DNA of 38,445 nt from Burkholderiaceae bacterium (GCA_019751915.1 JAIEMS010000043.1:1-38445), one strand, 5' to 3'; positions 1 to 8,475 are shown, counted from the first letter of the stretch. Notes: a model not told the origin generated them from the letters alone. Translations and numbers: made by a program.

Positions 1-311
1 TTGCTCCTGAACGCCTCTCAGCACTCCACCCTCATTCATTAAAAACCAGGGTGTTGCACTTCAGTTTTGAATCCGCCCCTTCAGGCGGCGGTTGGTGTGC
101 GCTGTGGGCCATCAGGCTCGGCCTGCCATTGCGGTCTTCAGTGAAAAAGCGCTGTCCAGCAGTAGCTATTCTGTGCGGTAGCGCAGTGATGGTGAATGCA
201 GTTGGCGCATCTTTTTTATGCCAAAAATTGCTGCTAGCGCTTGTCTGTAAAGCACTAGCAGCTATTAAATAGATAGCTTCTTTGAAGCGGTTTTGGGCGT
301 GCTTTTGGGGC
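1..311. other. Non-coding start of window
   Basis: I see no credible gene in this stretch. Open frames on both strands have no family resemblance and no good ribosome binding site. It contains a short GC-rich inverted repeat (CCGCC at 73-77 with GGCGG at 84-88) and one copy of the dispersed hairpin repeat at 226-280, which lies just past the 3' end of the minus-strand hydrolase gene. It may serve as the transcript end for that gene. Confidence 0.6.
226..280. repeat. Dispersed CTAGCGCT hairpin repeat, copy 1
   Basis: An imperfect inverted repeat pairs 230-242 (GCTGCTAGCGCTT) with 250-262 (AAGCACTAGCAGC) around a 7-base loop, followed by CTATTAAATAGATAGCT. Similar elements occur at 5650-5700, 8433-8475, 16496-16552 and 24036-24085, always between genes. 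From general knowledge, elements of this kind litter Comamonadaceae intergenic DNA; their function is not established. Confidence 0.7.
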
Positions 312-974
312 TTACTTGACCAGTGCCAGCATCTCTTTGAAGGCCGGGTGCTCGCAGCTGCCCAGCCACTCAAAGGCGACCATTTCGGTGGTCACCAATT
401 CGGCACCTGCTCCGGCCAATCGGTCAAAAGCGGCATCGCGGTTGCGTTCGGTGCGCGAGCTACAGGCATCGGTGACGACCCAGACATCGAACTCGTCTTC
501 GATCAAGTCCAGCGCTGTTTGCAGAAGGCAAACATGGGCCTCGCAACCGGCAATCACGATAGTGCCGCGCTCGGGCGCTGATTGCACTGGCTTTTGCAGA
601 TGTTTGGGCAAACTGCGGGCATTACCGCCTTGGGGCTTGGGTGGTGGACACAGCCACTCACCCAAACCTTCTTGGGCAGCGCTAAAGTGCATTTTGGACA
701 GCGTCTTGTGGCACAGAGCGCGCAGCGCGGCTGGATTAGATCCTAAGCGCGAGGCATTTTGTTCGGTACCCCAAACCGGCACTTCGAGCATCCGGGCAAT
801 TTTTGCCAAGCGCAGTGCGTTGGCCAGCACTGCGCTTCCTTCGTGGATGGCGGGCATGAGGCGTTCTTGGTAATCCACCAAAACGAGTTGAGATTGGTCG
901 GCATCAAGCAGCATGGCAGGATCTTTCGGGGGTAAATAGTCAAATGAATAAAGCGGCGATTGTGTCGCAGTCAT
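312..974 (-). CDS. Isochorismatase-family cysteine hydrolase
   Basis: A 220-residue protein of the isochorismatase-like cysteine hydrolase fold. The expected catalytic triad is visible: Asp34 in VLVDYQ, Lys94 in LSKMHFSA and nucleophile Cys149 in GCEAHVCLLQTALDL. The segment after the cysteine (VVTDACSSRTERN) is also typical. Members hydrolyse amide or ether bonds in small molecules such as nicotinamide, carbamoyl compounds or isochorismate; the substrate here cannot be read from sequence. The start at 974 has a weak GAG nine bases upstream; an ATG at 914 is an alternative giving a shorter N-terminus. The region around residues 110-135 is longer and more Pro/Gln-rich than in compact family members. 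It lies 10 bases downstream of a decayed phosphorylase gene on the same strand, so the two may once have been co-transcribed. Confidence 0.85.
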   Translation of the reverse strand: MTATQSPLYSFDYLPPKDPAMLLDADQSQLVLVDYQERLMPAIHEGSAVLANALRLAKIARMLEVPVWGTEQNASRLGSNPAALRALCHKTLSKMHFSAAQEGLGEWLCPPPKPQGGNARSLPKHLQKPVQSAPERGTIVIAGCEAHVCLLQTALDLIEDEFDVWVVTDACSSRTERNRDAAFDRLAGAGAELVTTEMVAFEWLGSCEHPAFKEMLALVK

Positions 975-984
975 TAGGTGTTGC

Positions 985-1715
985 TCAAAATTCCACAAAA
1001 ACACAGGGCAGATCGGCCCCAGTGCTGGTTTGGTAGCCCGTGGCGTATTGGCTATCCAGTCCCGCACCTTGGACTTTTGGCGCTCCGGTCAGACGGGCAA
1101 TGTTCAGGCTGTCGATACTCAACACCACGCCCAGCAGGCGCTCGACCGAAATTAGCACATCGTCGGCAAGTGACAACTGGGCTGTGCCGCCCCAAGCCAA
1201 GCAGCCACAGTGGGTGCGGAGCATCCGGCACCATTTATCAATGGGCAACTCGACATTGAAGTGATGGTGCGCGAGGCGCCGGGAACCGATGGCATCGGAC
1301 AGAAAGAAAAATTCTTCGCGGTCTAGCTCGTCGCGGTGGCAAGCTAGAACAAAAGCCGTCAGTTCAATTTTGCAATATCGCGCACGGTAGCCTGAAAATC
1401 CTCTCGGGCTAGACGCTCACCGGCAATTTTGCGAAACAGTGCCCCCATCGATTCGGGTGGCCCGGCTTGCGAGACCATCGCACATGCCCAAGCGGGAAAA
1501 AGCATCTTAAAGAGGCCCAACTCATCGCAGGCGACGATGCTCGGGTTATCGACTACGTTCAGCGTTGCCAAAATGCGCTGGCCGTTGGCCCGGACTTCGA
1601 TTTTCGACAGTGCCTGAAAGCCCTCGTCCCGGTACACAGCGCCATCGCGGTGCAAATAGGCCACGTTTTCGTGCCATGTGTCGATAGCGACACATCGGCG
1701 CTGGTAGGTTCCCCC
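985..1715 (-). pseudogene. Decayed thymidine-phosphorylase-like (AMP phosphorylase family) gene
   Basis: Pieces of a putative thymidine phosphorylase of the archaeal AMP-phosphorylase-like type, normally about 500 residues, remain in order but in two frames. The N-terminal part (about 1715 to 1362) reads [16 protein letters not shown], then [17 protein letters not shown], then a PPES...[11 protein letters not shown] stretch, and hits TGA at 1359-1361. A shift of frame there recovers [18 protein letters not shown]. Further on, CGCLAWGGTAQLSLADDV (the catalytic-domain GGCxAWGG region) is followed almost at once by SLNIARLTGAPK, which belongs near the C-terminus. So there is one frameshift and at least two internal deletions, including loss of the phosphate-binding core. 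Recognition is from memory of the family's sequence pattern; no function is expected. Confidence 0.8.
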
Positions 1716-1856
1716 TCTGGGGAGACTGGGGTGGTTGCTTACATTGGCACAATGCCTACACCCGAATCCAGCACCGAACCAGCCAGCAAAAGCACTGCAA
1801 ACGGTACGAACAGAGTGTTTTTACCGGTCTTTTTTATCCTGAGGGGGTGAATTGGC

Positions 1857-2480
1857 GTGTTACCCTTCGCCCCCATGTCCAAATGGTTCTCCATACTCCT
1901 TCTGGCCTGCGCCAGCGCCCATGCGGCCCCCAGTACGTCAAGTTCTGAGGACATTGATCGTCTCTTGACCGATAAGGGCTTGCTCAATCAACTTGTCGAA
2001 GTGCGCCAGAGCATGACCGACAAGGCCCACAGCGTTGCCGACAACGTGGCAGGCAAGGCCCATACGGTGGTGGATCGCACCTCCGACTTGGTGGTGACCG
2101 CCATGGGTTTTCTCGGGGTGCCTTACCGCCGTGGTGGTAGCACCGTCGAGGGCGGTTTTGATTGCAGCGGTTTTGTGCGGGCCATGTACCAGCAAACTGT
2201 TGGGATGATGTTGCCGCGCAGTGCAAACCAGCAAGCAGCCATCACACAGGTGATCGACAAAAAAGAATTGCAGCCCGGCGATTTGGTGTTTTTCAATACC
2301 ATGCGCCGCACTTTTAGCCATGTCGGTATCTATGTTGGTGAAGGCAAGTTCATTCATTCGCCCCGCAGTGGCTCAGAAGTGCGCGTCGAGAGTATGCAAG
2401 ACGCATACTGGGTACGCCGCTTCAACGGTGCTCGCCGTGTGGCTACCGTTTCTGCCGACACCCCAAGCGCTAGCCATTAA
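1857..2480 (+). CDS. NlpC/P60 family secreted peptidoglycan hydrolase
   Basis: A 207-residue NlpC/P60 cysteine peptidase, predicted to cut peptide stems of peptidoglycan in the periplasm. The N-terminus has a signal peptide (hydrophobic run FSILLLACASAHA ending in AHA before APSTSSS). The catalytic domain covers about 78-195: Cys103 in FDCSGFVR, His155 in FSHVGIYVG, and a third polar residue probably His167 in FIHSPR. Residues 30-75 are a charged, probably helical linker. The GTG at 1857 is preferred because GAGGGGG sits nine bases upstream; the ATG at 1875 gives a neater signal peptide but has no ribosome binding site. It is followed 46 bases later by a small membrane protein gene on the same strand. 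DL-endopeptidase activity is likely but not shown by the sequence. Confidence 0.88.
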   Translation: MLPFAPMSKWFSILLLACASAHAAPSTSSSEDIDRLLTDKGLLNQLVEVRQSMTDKAHSVADNVAGKAHTVVDRTSDLVVTAMGFLGVPYRRGGSTVEGGFDCSGFVRAMYQQTVGMMLPRSANQQAAITQVIDKKELQPGDLVFFNTMRRTFSHVGIYVGEGKFIHSPRSGSEVRVESMQDAYWVRRFNGARRVATVSADTPSASH

Positions 2481-2526
2481 GGTGGCGGCATTGGTGGTGT
2501 AGTTCCCGTTTTTGGAGATTCATACC

Positions 2527-2784
2527 ATGCTGTCTCTTCTTGGAACCTTGTTGTTGGGTTTGGTGGTCGGTTTTATTGCCCGCGCCATAAAACCGGGTGA
2601 TGACAAGATGGGTTGGTTTATGACCTCCATTTTGGGCGTGGCTGGCTCTTTGCTGGCCGGTTACGTAGGTGCTGCAATGGGTTGGTACCGCCACGGCCAA
2701 ACCGCCGGCTGGATTGCGTCGGTGGTCGGTGCTGTGGTGCTGCTGGTGATTTACAGCACCATCAAAGACCAATCAAAACCTTAA
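2527..2784 (+). CDS. GlsB/YeaQ/YmgE family membrane protein
   Basis: An 85-residue inner-membrane protein with three hydrophobic segments (about 3-20, 31-52 and 60-79) and the family pattern LLLGLVVGFIARAIKPG near the start, plus a Gly-rich middle. These transglycosylase-associated (YeaQ/YmgE/GlsB) proteins are linked to general stress responses but have no defined biochemical activity. The ATG at 2527 is preceded by GGAG at a good distance; longer in-frame starts lack support. Its TAA stop shares the bases TTAA with the stop of hslR on the opposite strand, so the two genes converge with an overlap of four bases. Confidence 0.85.
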   Translation: MLSLLGTLLLGLVVGFIARAIKPGDDKMGWFMTSILGVAGSLLAGYVGAAMGWYRHGQTAGWIASVVGAVVLLVIYSTIKDQSKP

Positions 2785-3200
2785 TCTTCTACCGAGGCGC
2801 GCCAGCGCGTGCCCCAGTCGCTGGCGCGCTCCATGCTGCGCCGGTCGCGTTTGGTGGGGCGGCCTTCTTGTAAGCTGGCCGCAGGTTCTGGGGCCAAGCG
2901 GCGCTGCTCGGCGGCTTGTTCGCGGGCGGCAATGCTTTCGGCGGTTTCTGCGTAAAGTTGTTGGGCCACGGGTGCCGGGCCGCGCATACCGCTCAGGGCA
3001 CGCACCAGCACCGTGCGGGCCACTACGCCTTGGCGCAAAGCCACGGTGTCGCCGGGGCGCAGCTCGCGGGCGGCTTTGGCGTTTTGGCCGTTGACTTGGA
3101 CGCGGCCTTTACCGATTTCTTCCACCGCCAAGCTGCGGGTTTTGTAAAAGCGGGCGCACCACAACCATTTGTCTAGGCGCATGCTCTCGGGTGTGTTCAT
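2781..3200 (-). CDS. hslR: Hsp15-like S4-domain RNA-binding protein
   Basis: A 139-residue heat-shock protein 15 homologue. The S4 RNA-binding domain covers about residues 5-70 (MRLDKWLWCARFYKTRSLA, then GRVQVNGQ and PGDTVAL). The C-terminal half is basic and ends in a region rich in Arg and Glu (PTKRDRRSMERA), as in the family. In E. coli, Hsp15 binds free 50S subunits that still carry a nascent chain on tRNA and helps recycle them after heat shock. The start at 3200 overlaps the stop of the upstream Lon-like gene as ATGA, which supports this start over longer ones and suggests translational coupling. Its stop overlaps that of the convergent GlsB-like gene. Confidence 0.92.
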   Translation of the reverse strand: MNTPESMRLDKWLWCARFYKTRSLAVEEIGKGRVQVNGQNAKAARELRPGDTVALRQGVVARTVLVRALSGMRGPAPVAQQLYAETAESIAAREQAAEQRRLAPEPAASLQEGRPTKRDRRSMERASDWGTRWRASVED

Positions 3201-5629
3201 GGTGGGCATTGTGCTGCACTGCGGGGGCCACGCCGTCCCCGGCCTGCTGTTTGGCAAGCACGGCGAAAAGCACGCAGTGTTTTCTCGGCACAGCCCAGTA
3301 CGCTGTCGGCTTGGCCGGTGGCAATGCCGTTTTCCATGCCGGGAGGCTGGCCGGTCAGCAGTGCAATGCCCTCGCTGACATGGGCCGCAGTGTAGATATG
3401 AAATTGCCCCTGTGCCACGGCTTCGACGATGCGCCGGTCTAGCATCAGGTGGTGCTGGTTGCGCGCTGGAATCAGCGCGCCGTGGCTACCATCGAGTCCG
3501 GCTTGTTCGCAGGCCCGGAACCAGCCCTCGATTTTTTCGTTGATACCCCCTACCGGCAGTATTTCGCCGTGCTGGTTGAGTGCGCCTGTGACCGCAATGC
3601 TTTGGGACAGCGGCAAGCCCGACAGCGCCGACAGCAGCGCATACAGCTCGGCACACGAGGCCGAATCGCCCTCGACACCGCTGTATTCTTGTTCAAACAC
3701 CACCGAGGCATTCAGCGCCAGCGGGGCTATGTGACCAAACAGCGCTGTCAGGTAGCTGTGCAAAATCAGCACGCCCTTGTCGTGGATCGGGCCTGACATC
3801 TCGACCTCGCGCTCAATGTTGAGCAGTCCTTCGTGCCCGGCAAAAGCCCGTGCCGTGATCCGTACCGGAAAGCCAAAACGGTAGTCGCCCAAATCAATTT
3901 GCGTCAGGGCATTGATCTGGCCGATGTGCGCACCGTGCAGCGTCAGCAGCCGCTCGCCATCGGCGATGGATTCGTGCAGACGCTGTTCGGGGTAGTTGTG
4001 GCGCAGCACGCTGGCTTGCAGCGCGGTGTCGATGTCGATGGGTTCGACTTGGCTGCCTGCGCGGGCGCGGCACAGGGCAGCGCTTTCTATCGCCAGTGCT
4101 TCAGTTTGGGCAAACAGTGCGCTTTGGCGCATTTGATCGTCGGCTTCGCGGTGGCTTTGTTCCAGCAGCCGGGCCACAGCCGCTGCAGAAAAATCGGGCA
4201 AACCGCGCTTGCGAACCAGATGCGAGACAAAAATGGCGGTAGTTTGGCGCGTTTGCGCTGTGGCGCGAAACGACTCGGCAAAATCGACCTTGACACGAAA
4301 GCGCCGCGCCACTTCGGGATCGCCTTCTTGCAGGGCGTAATACTCTTGCACCGAGCCAATCAGCACAATTTTGACTTGCACATCGACGGCTTCGGGCAGC
4401 AGCGCCACGGTTGCCAGTGGGCCGTGGGCGGCACCTGCGTCTTCGATTTGCAGGCGGCTGCAGCGCAAAAAGCGCCGCAGTCGATCCCACGGGCCTTCGT
4501 CGCCCAGCAGGTCGCGCAGGTGCAGCATCAAAAAGCCGCCGTGGGCTTTGTGCAAACTGCCCGCGTGGATGCTGGTGAAGTCGGCCACCAGCATATCGGC
4601 ATCGGCTTGGTATTCGATGCTGCCAAACAGGCCGCGCGACTGTGGGTTGTCTTCGATGATGACCGGGGCGCTGGTCAAACCGGCGTTGTCCACGGCCAGA
4701 TTGACGCGGCAGTGCGCTAGCAAATCGTCCAGAGCGTCTTTGCGCTCGTCTTCACCCGATTCGCCTGCAACAAACAGTAGCAAATTGTCCAGAAGCTGTT
4801 TTTGCACTTGATCGAACCATTGGCCCAGCGCTGCGGGTTGGGGCAATGCGGCCAGCAGGCCGGTGCGCAGCTCTTGCAGCGCCAGCTCGATCAGGGGTTG
4901 GGCCATGCGCTGGCGCAGTTGCTCGAGTGCCTCGTCGCGGGTGCGTTCCAGCGGGCGGGTGGCATCAAGGAAGCGGGCGATTTCGGCGCGCAGGGTGTGT
5001 TCTGCTTGGTCGATTTCGGCCCGGCGCGCGCGTGGCAGGGCGTGGGCTTCGTTTTCGGTCAGCGGGTGGCCTTTGTTGCCCAGCAGCGTAAAAACCATGT
5101 GGCCGTCTTCGCGCGTCAAGCGAAAGTGCAGTGTCTCGGCAAAAGCATCGAGCGTGGCAAAGGCGCTGGCTTCGTCTGTTTGGTAGGTTTTTTCGATGCG
5201 TTCGCGTTCGGCCCGAAAGTCCGCCCCTTCGAGTCGCTTGGCAATGTCGGTTTGCAGTGTCCGCGTCGCTTGCTCCATGCCTTGGCGCAGTACCCGCCCT
5301 TGTCCCGCAGGCAGGCGCAGCGCCCGTGGGCGCTCGGGGGTGTCAAAGTTGTGCAGGTAGCACAGGTCGGGCGGCACCGGGCGCTGGGCCGCAGCAGCCT
5401 GCATCGCTTGGCGCAGCAGCGAGGCGCGCCCGCAACCGACTTCGCCCAGCACAAACAGGTGGTAGTTGGGTTGCTCCATCTCAAGGCCAAAGCGGGCAGC
5501 GGCTTGGGCGCGCTCTTGACCAATCCACGGCAGCGGCAGGTCTTGGAGTTCGGCGGTGCTGGCAAAGCCCAGCGTGGCTGGGTCGATGCTCAGGCGCAGT
5601 TGGTCGGGTGCAAGGGCTGTGGTGGGCAT
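3197..5629 (-). CDS. LonB-like ATP-dependent protease (AAA plus S16 domain)
   Basis: An 810-residue protein of the bacterial LonB/YcbZ-type family. The C-terminal S16 peptidase domain (about 560-770) carries the Ser-Lys dyad: Ser656 in EGDSASCAEL and Lys699 in GGINEKIEG, 43 residues apart as in E. coli Lon. The N-terminal ATPase portion is degenerate: the P-loop reads GEVGCGRAS with Arg where Lys is usual, and the Walker B-like strand reads GGFLMLHLRD with His in place of the usual Asp. A helical insertion fills about 95-300. I believe this divergence is common in relatives, so true ATP dependence is uncertain. The ATG at 5629 is chosen; a TTG one codon earlier has no better signal. It is followed by hslR with an ATGA overlap, which ties a protease to ribosome rescue. 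Confidence 0.88.
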   Translation of the reverse strand: MPTTALAPDQLRLSIDPATLGFASTAELQDLPLPWIGQERAQAAARFGLEMEQPNYHLFVLGEVGCGRASLLRQAMQAAAAQRPVPPDLCYLHNFDTPERPRALRLPAGQGRVLRQGMEQATRTLQTDIAKRLEGADFRAERERIEKTYQTDEASAFATLDAFAETLHFRLTREDGHMVFTLLGNKGHPLTENEAHALPRARRAEIDQAEHTLRAEIARFLDATRPLERTRDEALEQLRQRMAQPLIELALQELRTGLLAALPQPAALGQWFDQVQKQLLDNLLLFVAGESGEDERKDALDDLLAHCRVNLAVDNAGLTSAPVIIEDNPQSRGLFGSIEYQADADMLVADFTSIHAGSLHKAHGGFLMLHLRDLLGDEGPWDRLRRFLRCSRLQIEDAGAAHGPLATVALLPEAVDVQVKIVLIGSVQEYYALQEGDPEVARRFRVKVDFAESFRATAQTRQTTAIFVSHLVRKRGLPDFSAAAVARLLEQSHREADDQMRQSALFAQTEALAIESAALCRARAGSQVEPIDIDTALQASVLRHNYPEQRLHESIADGERLLTLHGAHIGQINALTQIDLGDYRFGFPVRITARAFAGHEGLLNIEREVEMSGPIHDKGVLILHSYLTALFGHIAPLALNASVVFEQEYSGVEGDSASCAELYALLSALSGLPLSQSIAVTGALNQHGEILPVGGINEKIEGWFRACEQAGLDGSHGALIPARNQHHLMLDRRIVEAVAQGQFHIYTAAHVSEGIALLTGQPPGMENGIATGQADSVLGCAEKTLRAFRRACQTAGRGRRGPRSAAQCPP

Positions 5630-5649
5630 CAATGGGGCCTATTTTTAGC

Positions 5650-5700
5650 GTAATTGGCTACTAGCCGTTATGCAGCAAGCATAAGTAGCTATCAAAATAA
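5650..5700. repeat. Dispersed CTAGCGCT hairpin repeat, copy 2
   Basis: The arms GGCTAC and GTAGCT flank an inner TTATGC-AGCAA-GCATAA hairpin, followed by ATCAAAATAAT. It lies between the end of hemH and the start of the Lon-like gene, both on the minus strand, and may sit in or near the promoter region of neither; it could mark the hemH transcript end. Confidence 0.6.
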
Positions 5701-5703
5701 TAG

Positions 5704-6813
5704 TTAATGTCCTGCTGGGCAACGCCCAGTGGGGGCACCACCGGCCAGCGCTTTGGCTTGGGCATCGGCCAAAACAGCGGCTTCGGGCGCTTGTGTGGGC
5801 CAGCCACTCAGGTGTTGCAGGGCGATGCGACTGAGTGCACCTATCCAAATTTTGTCGTCGTTCAGGCAGGGGATGTAGTGAAACTCTTTGCCACCGGCTT
5901 TTAAAAAGGCGGCGCGGGCCTCTTGGTTGATTTCTTCGAGCGTTTCGAGGCAGTCGCTGGTAAAACCGGGGCAAATGACATCAACCCGGCCCACGCCCGC
6001 CTGGGCCATTTGCACCAGCGTCGGTTCGGTGTAAGGCTCCAGCCATTGGGCCTTGCCAAAGCGCGACTGGAAGGTGATTTGGTAGTCGTCTTTGTGCAGC
6101 CCCAAGCGTTCGGCCAACAGGCGGGCAGTTTTGTGGCTTTCGCAGTGGTAAGGGTCGCCCTGCTCTAGGGTGCGTTTGGGCACGCCATGAAAACTCATCA
6201 CCAGTTTGTCGGGGGGGCCGTTGCGCTTCCAATAGGTTTCGATGCTGCGCGCCAGTGCGTTGATGTAGCCTGCATCGTCGTGGTAGTGGTTGACAAAGCG
6301 CAGCTCGGGCACGTTGCGCGTACGCGCCGCCCACGCATAGACCGCATCAAACACGCTGGCGGTGGTTGGGGCTGAATACTGCGGGTACAGCGGCAAAATC
6401 AAAATGCGTGTTGCGCCTTCGGCCTTGAGCGCATCGAGCTGGCTGGCAATGGACGGGTTGCCATAGCGCATGGCAGGGCGCACCAGCACCTGATGGCCGG
6501 CCTCGCCCAACCAGCCGCGCAGCAGCAGCGCTTGTTTTTGTGTCCATACCAGCAGTGGCGAGCCGTCGGGTGTCCAGATGCTGGCGTACTTGGCCGCTGA
6601 CTTGCGCGGGCGCACCCGCAAAATGATGCCGTGCAAAATTAGCCACCACAGGGGCCGCGCAATCTCGACCACGCGCCGATCTGACAAAAATTGTCCCAAA
6701 TAACGGCGCAGTGCGGGTGCCGTGGGCGCATCGGGCGTGCCCAAATTGCACAGCAAGATGGCAGTGCGAGCAGCTTGCCCGTGGGTGTAGGGGGGTTCGG
6801 GTTGAAAAGGCAT
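5704..6813 (-). CDS. hemH: Ferrochelatase
   Basis: A 369-residue ferrochelatase, which inserts Fe(II) into protoporphyrin IX in the last step of protoheme synthesis. The family landmarks are in order: [12 protein letters not shown] near the start, [11 protein letters not shown] at about 143-153, the metal-binding His209 in [11 protein letters not shown], and Glu290 in [15 protein letters not shown]. Length is normal for betaproteobacteria, slightly long because of a C-terminal tail ([19 protein letters not shown]) that does not resemble a membrane anchor or an Fe-S binding extension. No second Cys cluster is seen, so it is the cluster-free type. It stands alone: upstream is dksA-like on the same strand after an 88-base gap, downstream is a hairpin repeat. 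Confidence 0.95.
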   Translation of the reverse strand: MPFQPEPPYTHGQAARTAILLCNLGTPDAPTAPALRRYLGQFLSDRRVVEIARPLWWLILHGIILRVRPRKSAAKYASIWTPDGSPLLVWTQKQALLLRGWLGEAGHQVLVRPAMRYGNPSIASQLDALKAEGATRILILPLYPQYSAPTTASVFDAVYAWAARTRNVPELRFVNHYHDDAGYINALARSIETYWKRNGPPDKLVMSFHGVPKRTLEQGDPYHCESHKTARLLAERLGLHKDDYQITFQSRFGKAQWLEPYTEPTLVQMAQAGVGRVDVICPGFTSDCLETLEEINQEARAAFLKAGGKEFHYIPCLNDDKIWIGALSRIALQHLSGWPTQAPEAAVLADAQAKALAGGAPTGRCPAGH

Positions 6814-6901
6814 GCGGCATTCTCGCCCACACAGCCTGCCCTTGGGGCCGGTGTGTGTTGCTATGTGTTGCCGCCGTGGGTCGTAGGTGCGGTGTGGCAG
6901 C

Positions 6902-7273
6902 TCAGTGGTGGGCGTGAGCGTGGCCTGTGGCTTCTTCCCAGCGTGATTTGCAGGCCACGCAGTGCTGGGTTTGCGGTTCGATCTTTAAGCGCTCAAAAGC
7001 AATGTTGCAGCCGCACTCGTCGCATTGGCCGTAGTTGGCATCGTCCATGGCCTCTAGCGCCCGGTTGATGCGGGCCAAATCAGCCGCTTCGATGTCCGTG
7101 ACCACTTGGGTCACTTCGCGGGCTACATTGCGTTGGAGTACGCCGCCTTCATCGGCACTGGGGGGGGTCAGGTTTTCGCGGTTCTGCTGCATTTGCGCTT
7201 GCAGGTCGCTGCGGCGGGCTAAAAGCAGTGCTTTGAGTTCTTCGCGTTGGGCTGTGGTCAGTGTGTTTTCCAT
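6902..7273 (-). CDS. Short TraR/DksA-family zinc-finger protein
   Basis: A 123-residue member of the DksA/TraR family, proteins that enter the secondary channel of RNA polymerase and alter initiation, often with ppGpp. The zinc finger is complete: Cys84 and Cys87 (CDECGC), Cys105 and Cys108 (CVAC). A helical region over about 5-75 would form the coiled coil. It is shorter than classical DksA of about 150 residues, so it is probably a paralogue rather than the main DksA. The ATG at 7273 has AGGAGCG six bases before it; the longer open frame upstream is unsupported. The C-terminus is His-rich (GHAHAHH). An 8-base G tract at 7160-7167 encodes TPPS. It is divergent from the HAD gene, with about 220 bases between. 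Confidence 0.88.
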   Translation of the reverse strand: MENTLTTAQREELKALLLARRSDLQAQMQQNRENLTPPSADEGGVLQRNVAREVTQVVTDIEAADLARINRALEAMDDANYGQCDECGCNIAFERLKIEPQTQHCVACKSRWEEATGHAHAHH

Positions 7274-7492
7274 GGTGCGCTCCTGTGCAATTGTTCTGGG
7301 TTGGGTCTGCCGCTTCTCTGAGGTTTGTGGCCGCAGAGGGTAGGCAGGGGTGAAATTCCAGAATACCACCTCCACGCCGTGATTTCAGCGCACCAACGCA
7401 GACGAGAAAGCCGCCGTCTGGGGTATCCTGTACCCACCAGTGATGCTTGGCTGCAGGCCAAGCACCCAAAACCCTTACCTTTCTGTTGCGCT

Positions 7493-8218
7493 GTGCTACA
7501 CAAAACACTCGACATCTCTCGCGTTAAGGCGATTACGCTGGATTTGGACAACACGCTGTGGTCGATTTGGCCCACTGTCGAGCGCTCTGAAGCGGTGCTA
7601 CAAAATTGGTTAGCGACCTATGCACCCGCTACCCACACGTTGTACGCCCAGTCTGGGACGATGCGTACCATCCGCCAGCAGTTGTCGCACGAGCGGCCTG
7701 ACCTGCTGCACGATTTGAGTGCGTTGCGCCGCGAGTTGATTCGCAGGGCTTTGCTGCGTGCCGGTGACAGTCCGGCGCTGGCAGAGCCAGCCTTTGAGGT
7801 TTTTTTTGCCGAGCGCCAGCGGGTCGATTTATTTGACGACGTTTTGCCCGCACTAAAGTTTTTAAGTGATCGCTTTCCGGTGGTAGCGCTGTCCAATGGC
7901 AACGCTGATGTGCGCCGCATTGGGTTGGGGCGTTATTTTCATGCTTCGGTCAGCGCGAGCGATGCTGGCGCTGCCAAGCCCGATGTGCGGATTTTCCAGC
8001 GCGGCGCACAGGTGGCTGGTGTGCCGGTGACGCGGGTTTTGCATATCGGCCACGATCCCCATTTAGATGGCGCAGGTGCCTTGGGGGCGGGTATGCAAAT
8101 GGCATGGATTAACCGCATGGGACTCGATTGGACGCACACCACCGAACCCCATGTCGCAGTCGCCAATCTGAGTGATTTGTGCAAATTAATGAACCGCTTG
8201 CAAGGAGTCGTACTGTGA
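7493..8218 (+). CDS. HAD-superfamily hydrolase (YigB-like phosphatase)
   Basis: A 241-residue HAD subfamily IA phosphatase. The motifs are intact: Asp17 and Asp19 in ITLDLDNTLW, VVALSNGN as motif II, the Lys in GAAKPDVRIF, and HIGHDPHLDGAGALGAG for the acidic motif. The segment LDNTLWSIWPTVERSE is typical of the group that includes YigB, which in E. coli dephosphorylates a riboflavin precursor (5-amino-6-(5-phosphoribitylamino)uracil) as well as FMN; this substrate is inferred, not shown. The frame is open well upstream but unlike the family there, so the GTG at 7493 is chosen although no clear ribosome binding site precedes it. Its TGA overlaps the GTG start of the next gene. Confidence 0.82.
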   Translation: MLHKTLDISRVKAITLDLDNTLWSIWPTVERSEAVLQNWLATYAPATHTLYAQSGTMRTIRQQLSHERPDLLHDLSALRRELIRRALLRAGDSPALAEPAFEVFFAERQRVDLFDDVLPALKFLSDRFPVVALSNGNADVRRIGLGRYFHASVSASDAGAAKPDVRIFQRGAQVAGVPVTRVLHIGHDPHLDGAGALGAGMQMAWINRMGLDWTHTTEPHVAVANLSDLCKLMNRLQGVVL

Positions 8219-8427
8219 TTTTTGGGTTTACTGAAGACCAGTTGGCCGATTTTTTCCTCACCTATGGGGTGGGCGGCTTCATGGTGTTTATGGTGTTCAT
8301 CATCGGCAATCTGGCGTGGCAGTCCAAAGCCGGGCGTTTTGGCACTTTCGTGATTTTTCTTGGACTGGGTTTGGGCATGGTCGGTTTTGCCGCCAAGTTT
8401 ATTATCCAGCTCTGGATCGGAAAATAA
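8215..8427 (+). CDS. DUF2788 small membrane protein
   Basis: A 70-residue membrane protein matching the DUF2788 pattern: FGFTEDQ at the start, GVGGFMVFMVFIIGNLAW as the first hydrophobic segment, the conserved SKAGRFGTFVIFLGLGLGM stretch, and a second hydrophobic segment to the end (about 41-66). No function is known for the family. The start is GTG at 8215, overlapping the HAD stop as GTGA, with AAGGAG seven bases upstream; this unusual start is therefore well supported, and the pair is likely translated together. Confidence 0.82.
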   Translation: MIFGFTEDQLADFFLTYGVGGFMVFMVFIIGNLAWQSKAGRFGTFVIFLGLGLGMVGFAAKFIIQLWIGK

Positions 8428-8432
8428 GCCAA

Positions 8433-8475
8433 ATCAGGCCCTAGCGCTTGCTGCGTCTATCTTTAGTGCTATTGT
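8433..8475. repeat. Dispersed CTAGCGCT repeat, copy 3 (weak)
   Basis: A degenerate copy reading GGCCCTAGCGCTTGCTGC and then TTAGTGCTATTGTTTTAG. The inverted pairing is poor compared with copies 1, 2 and 5. It fills the gap between the convergent DUF2788 and hpnE genes and its right end overlaps the last codons of hpnE. Confidence 0.45.

Noticed and set aside
1739-1850. Signal-peptide-like minus-strand peptide ([20 protein letters not shown])
   Set aside because: No start codon with a ribosome binding site, ends after about 37 residues, and no family match; at most a remnant beside the phosphorylase pseudogene.
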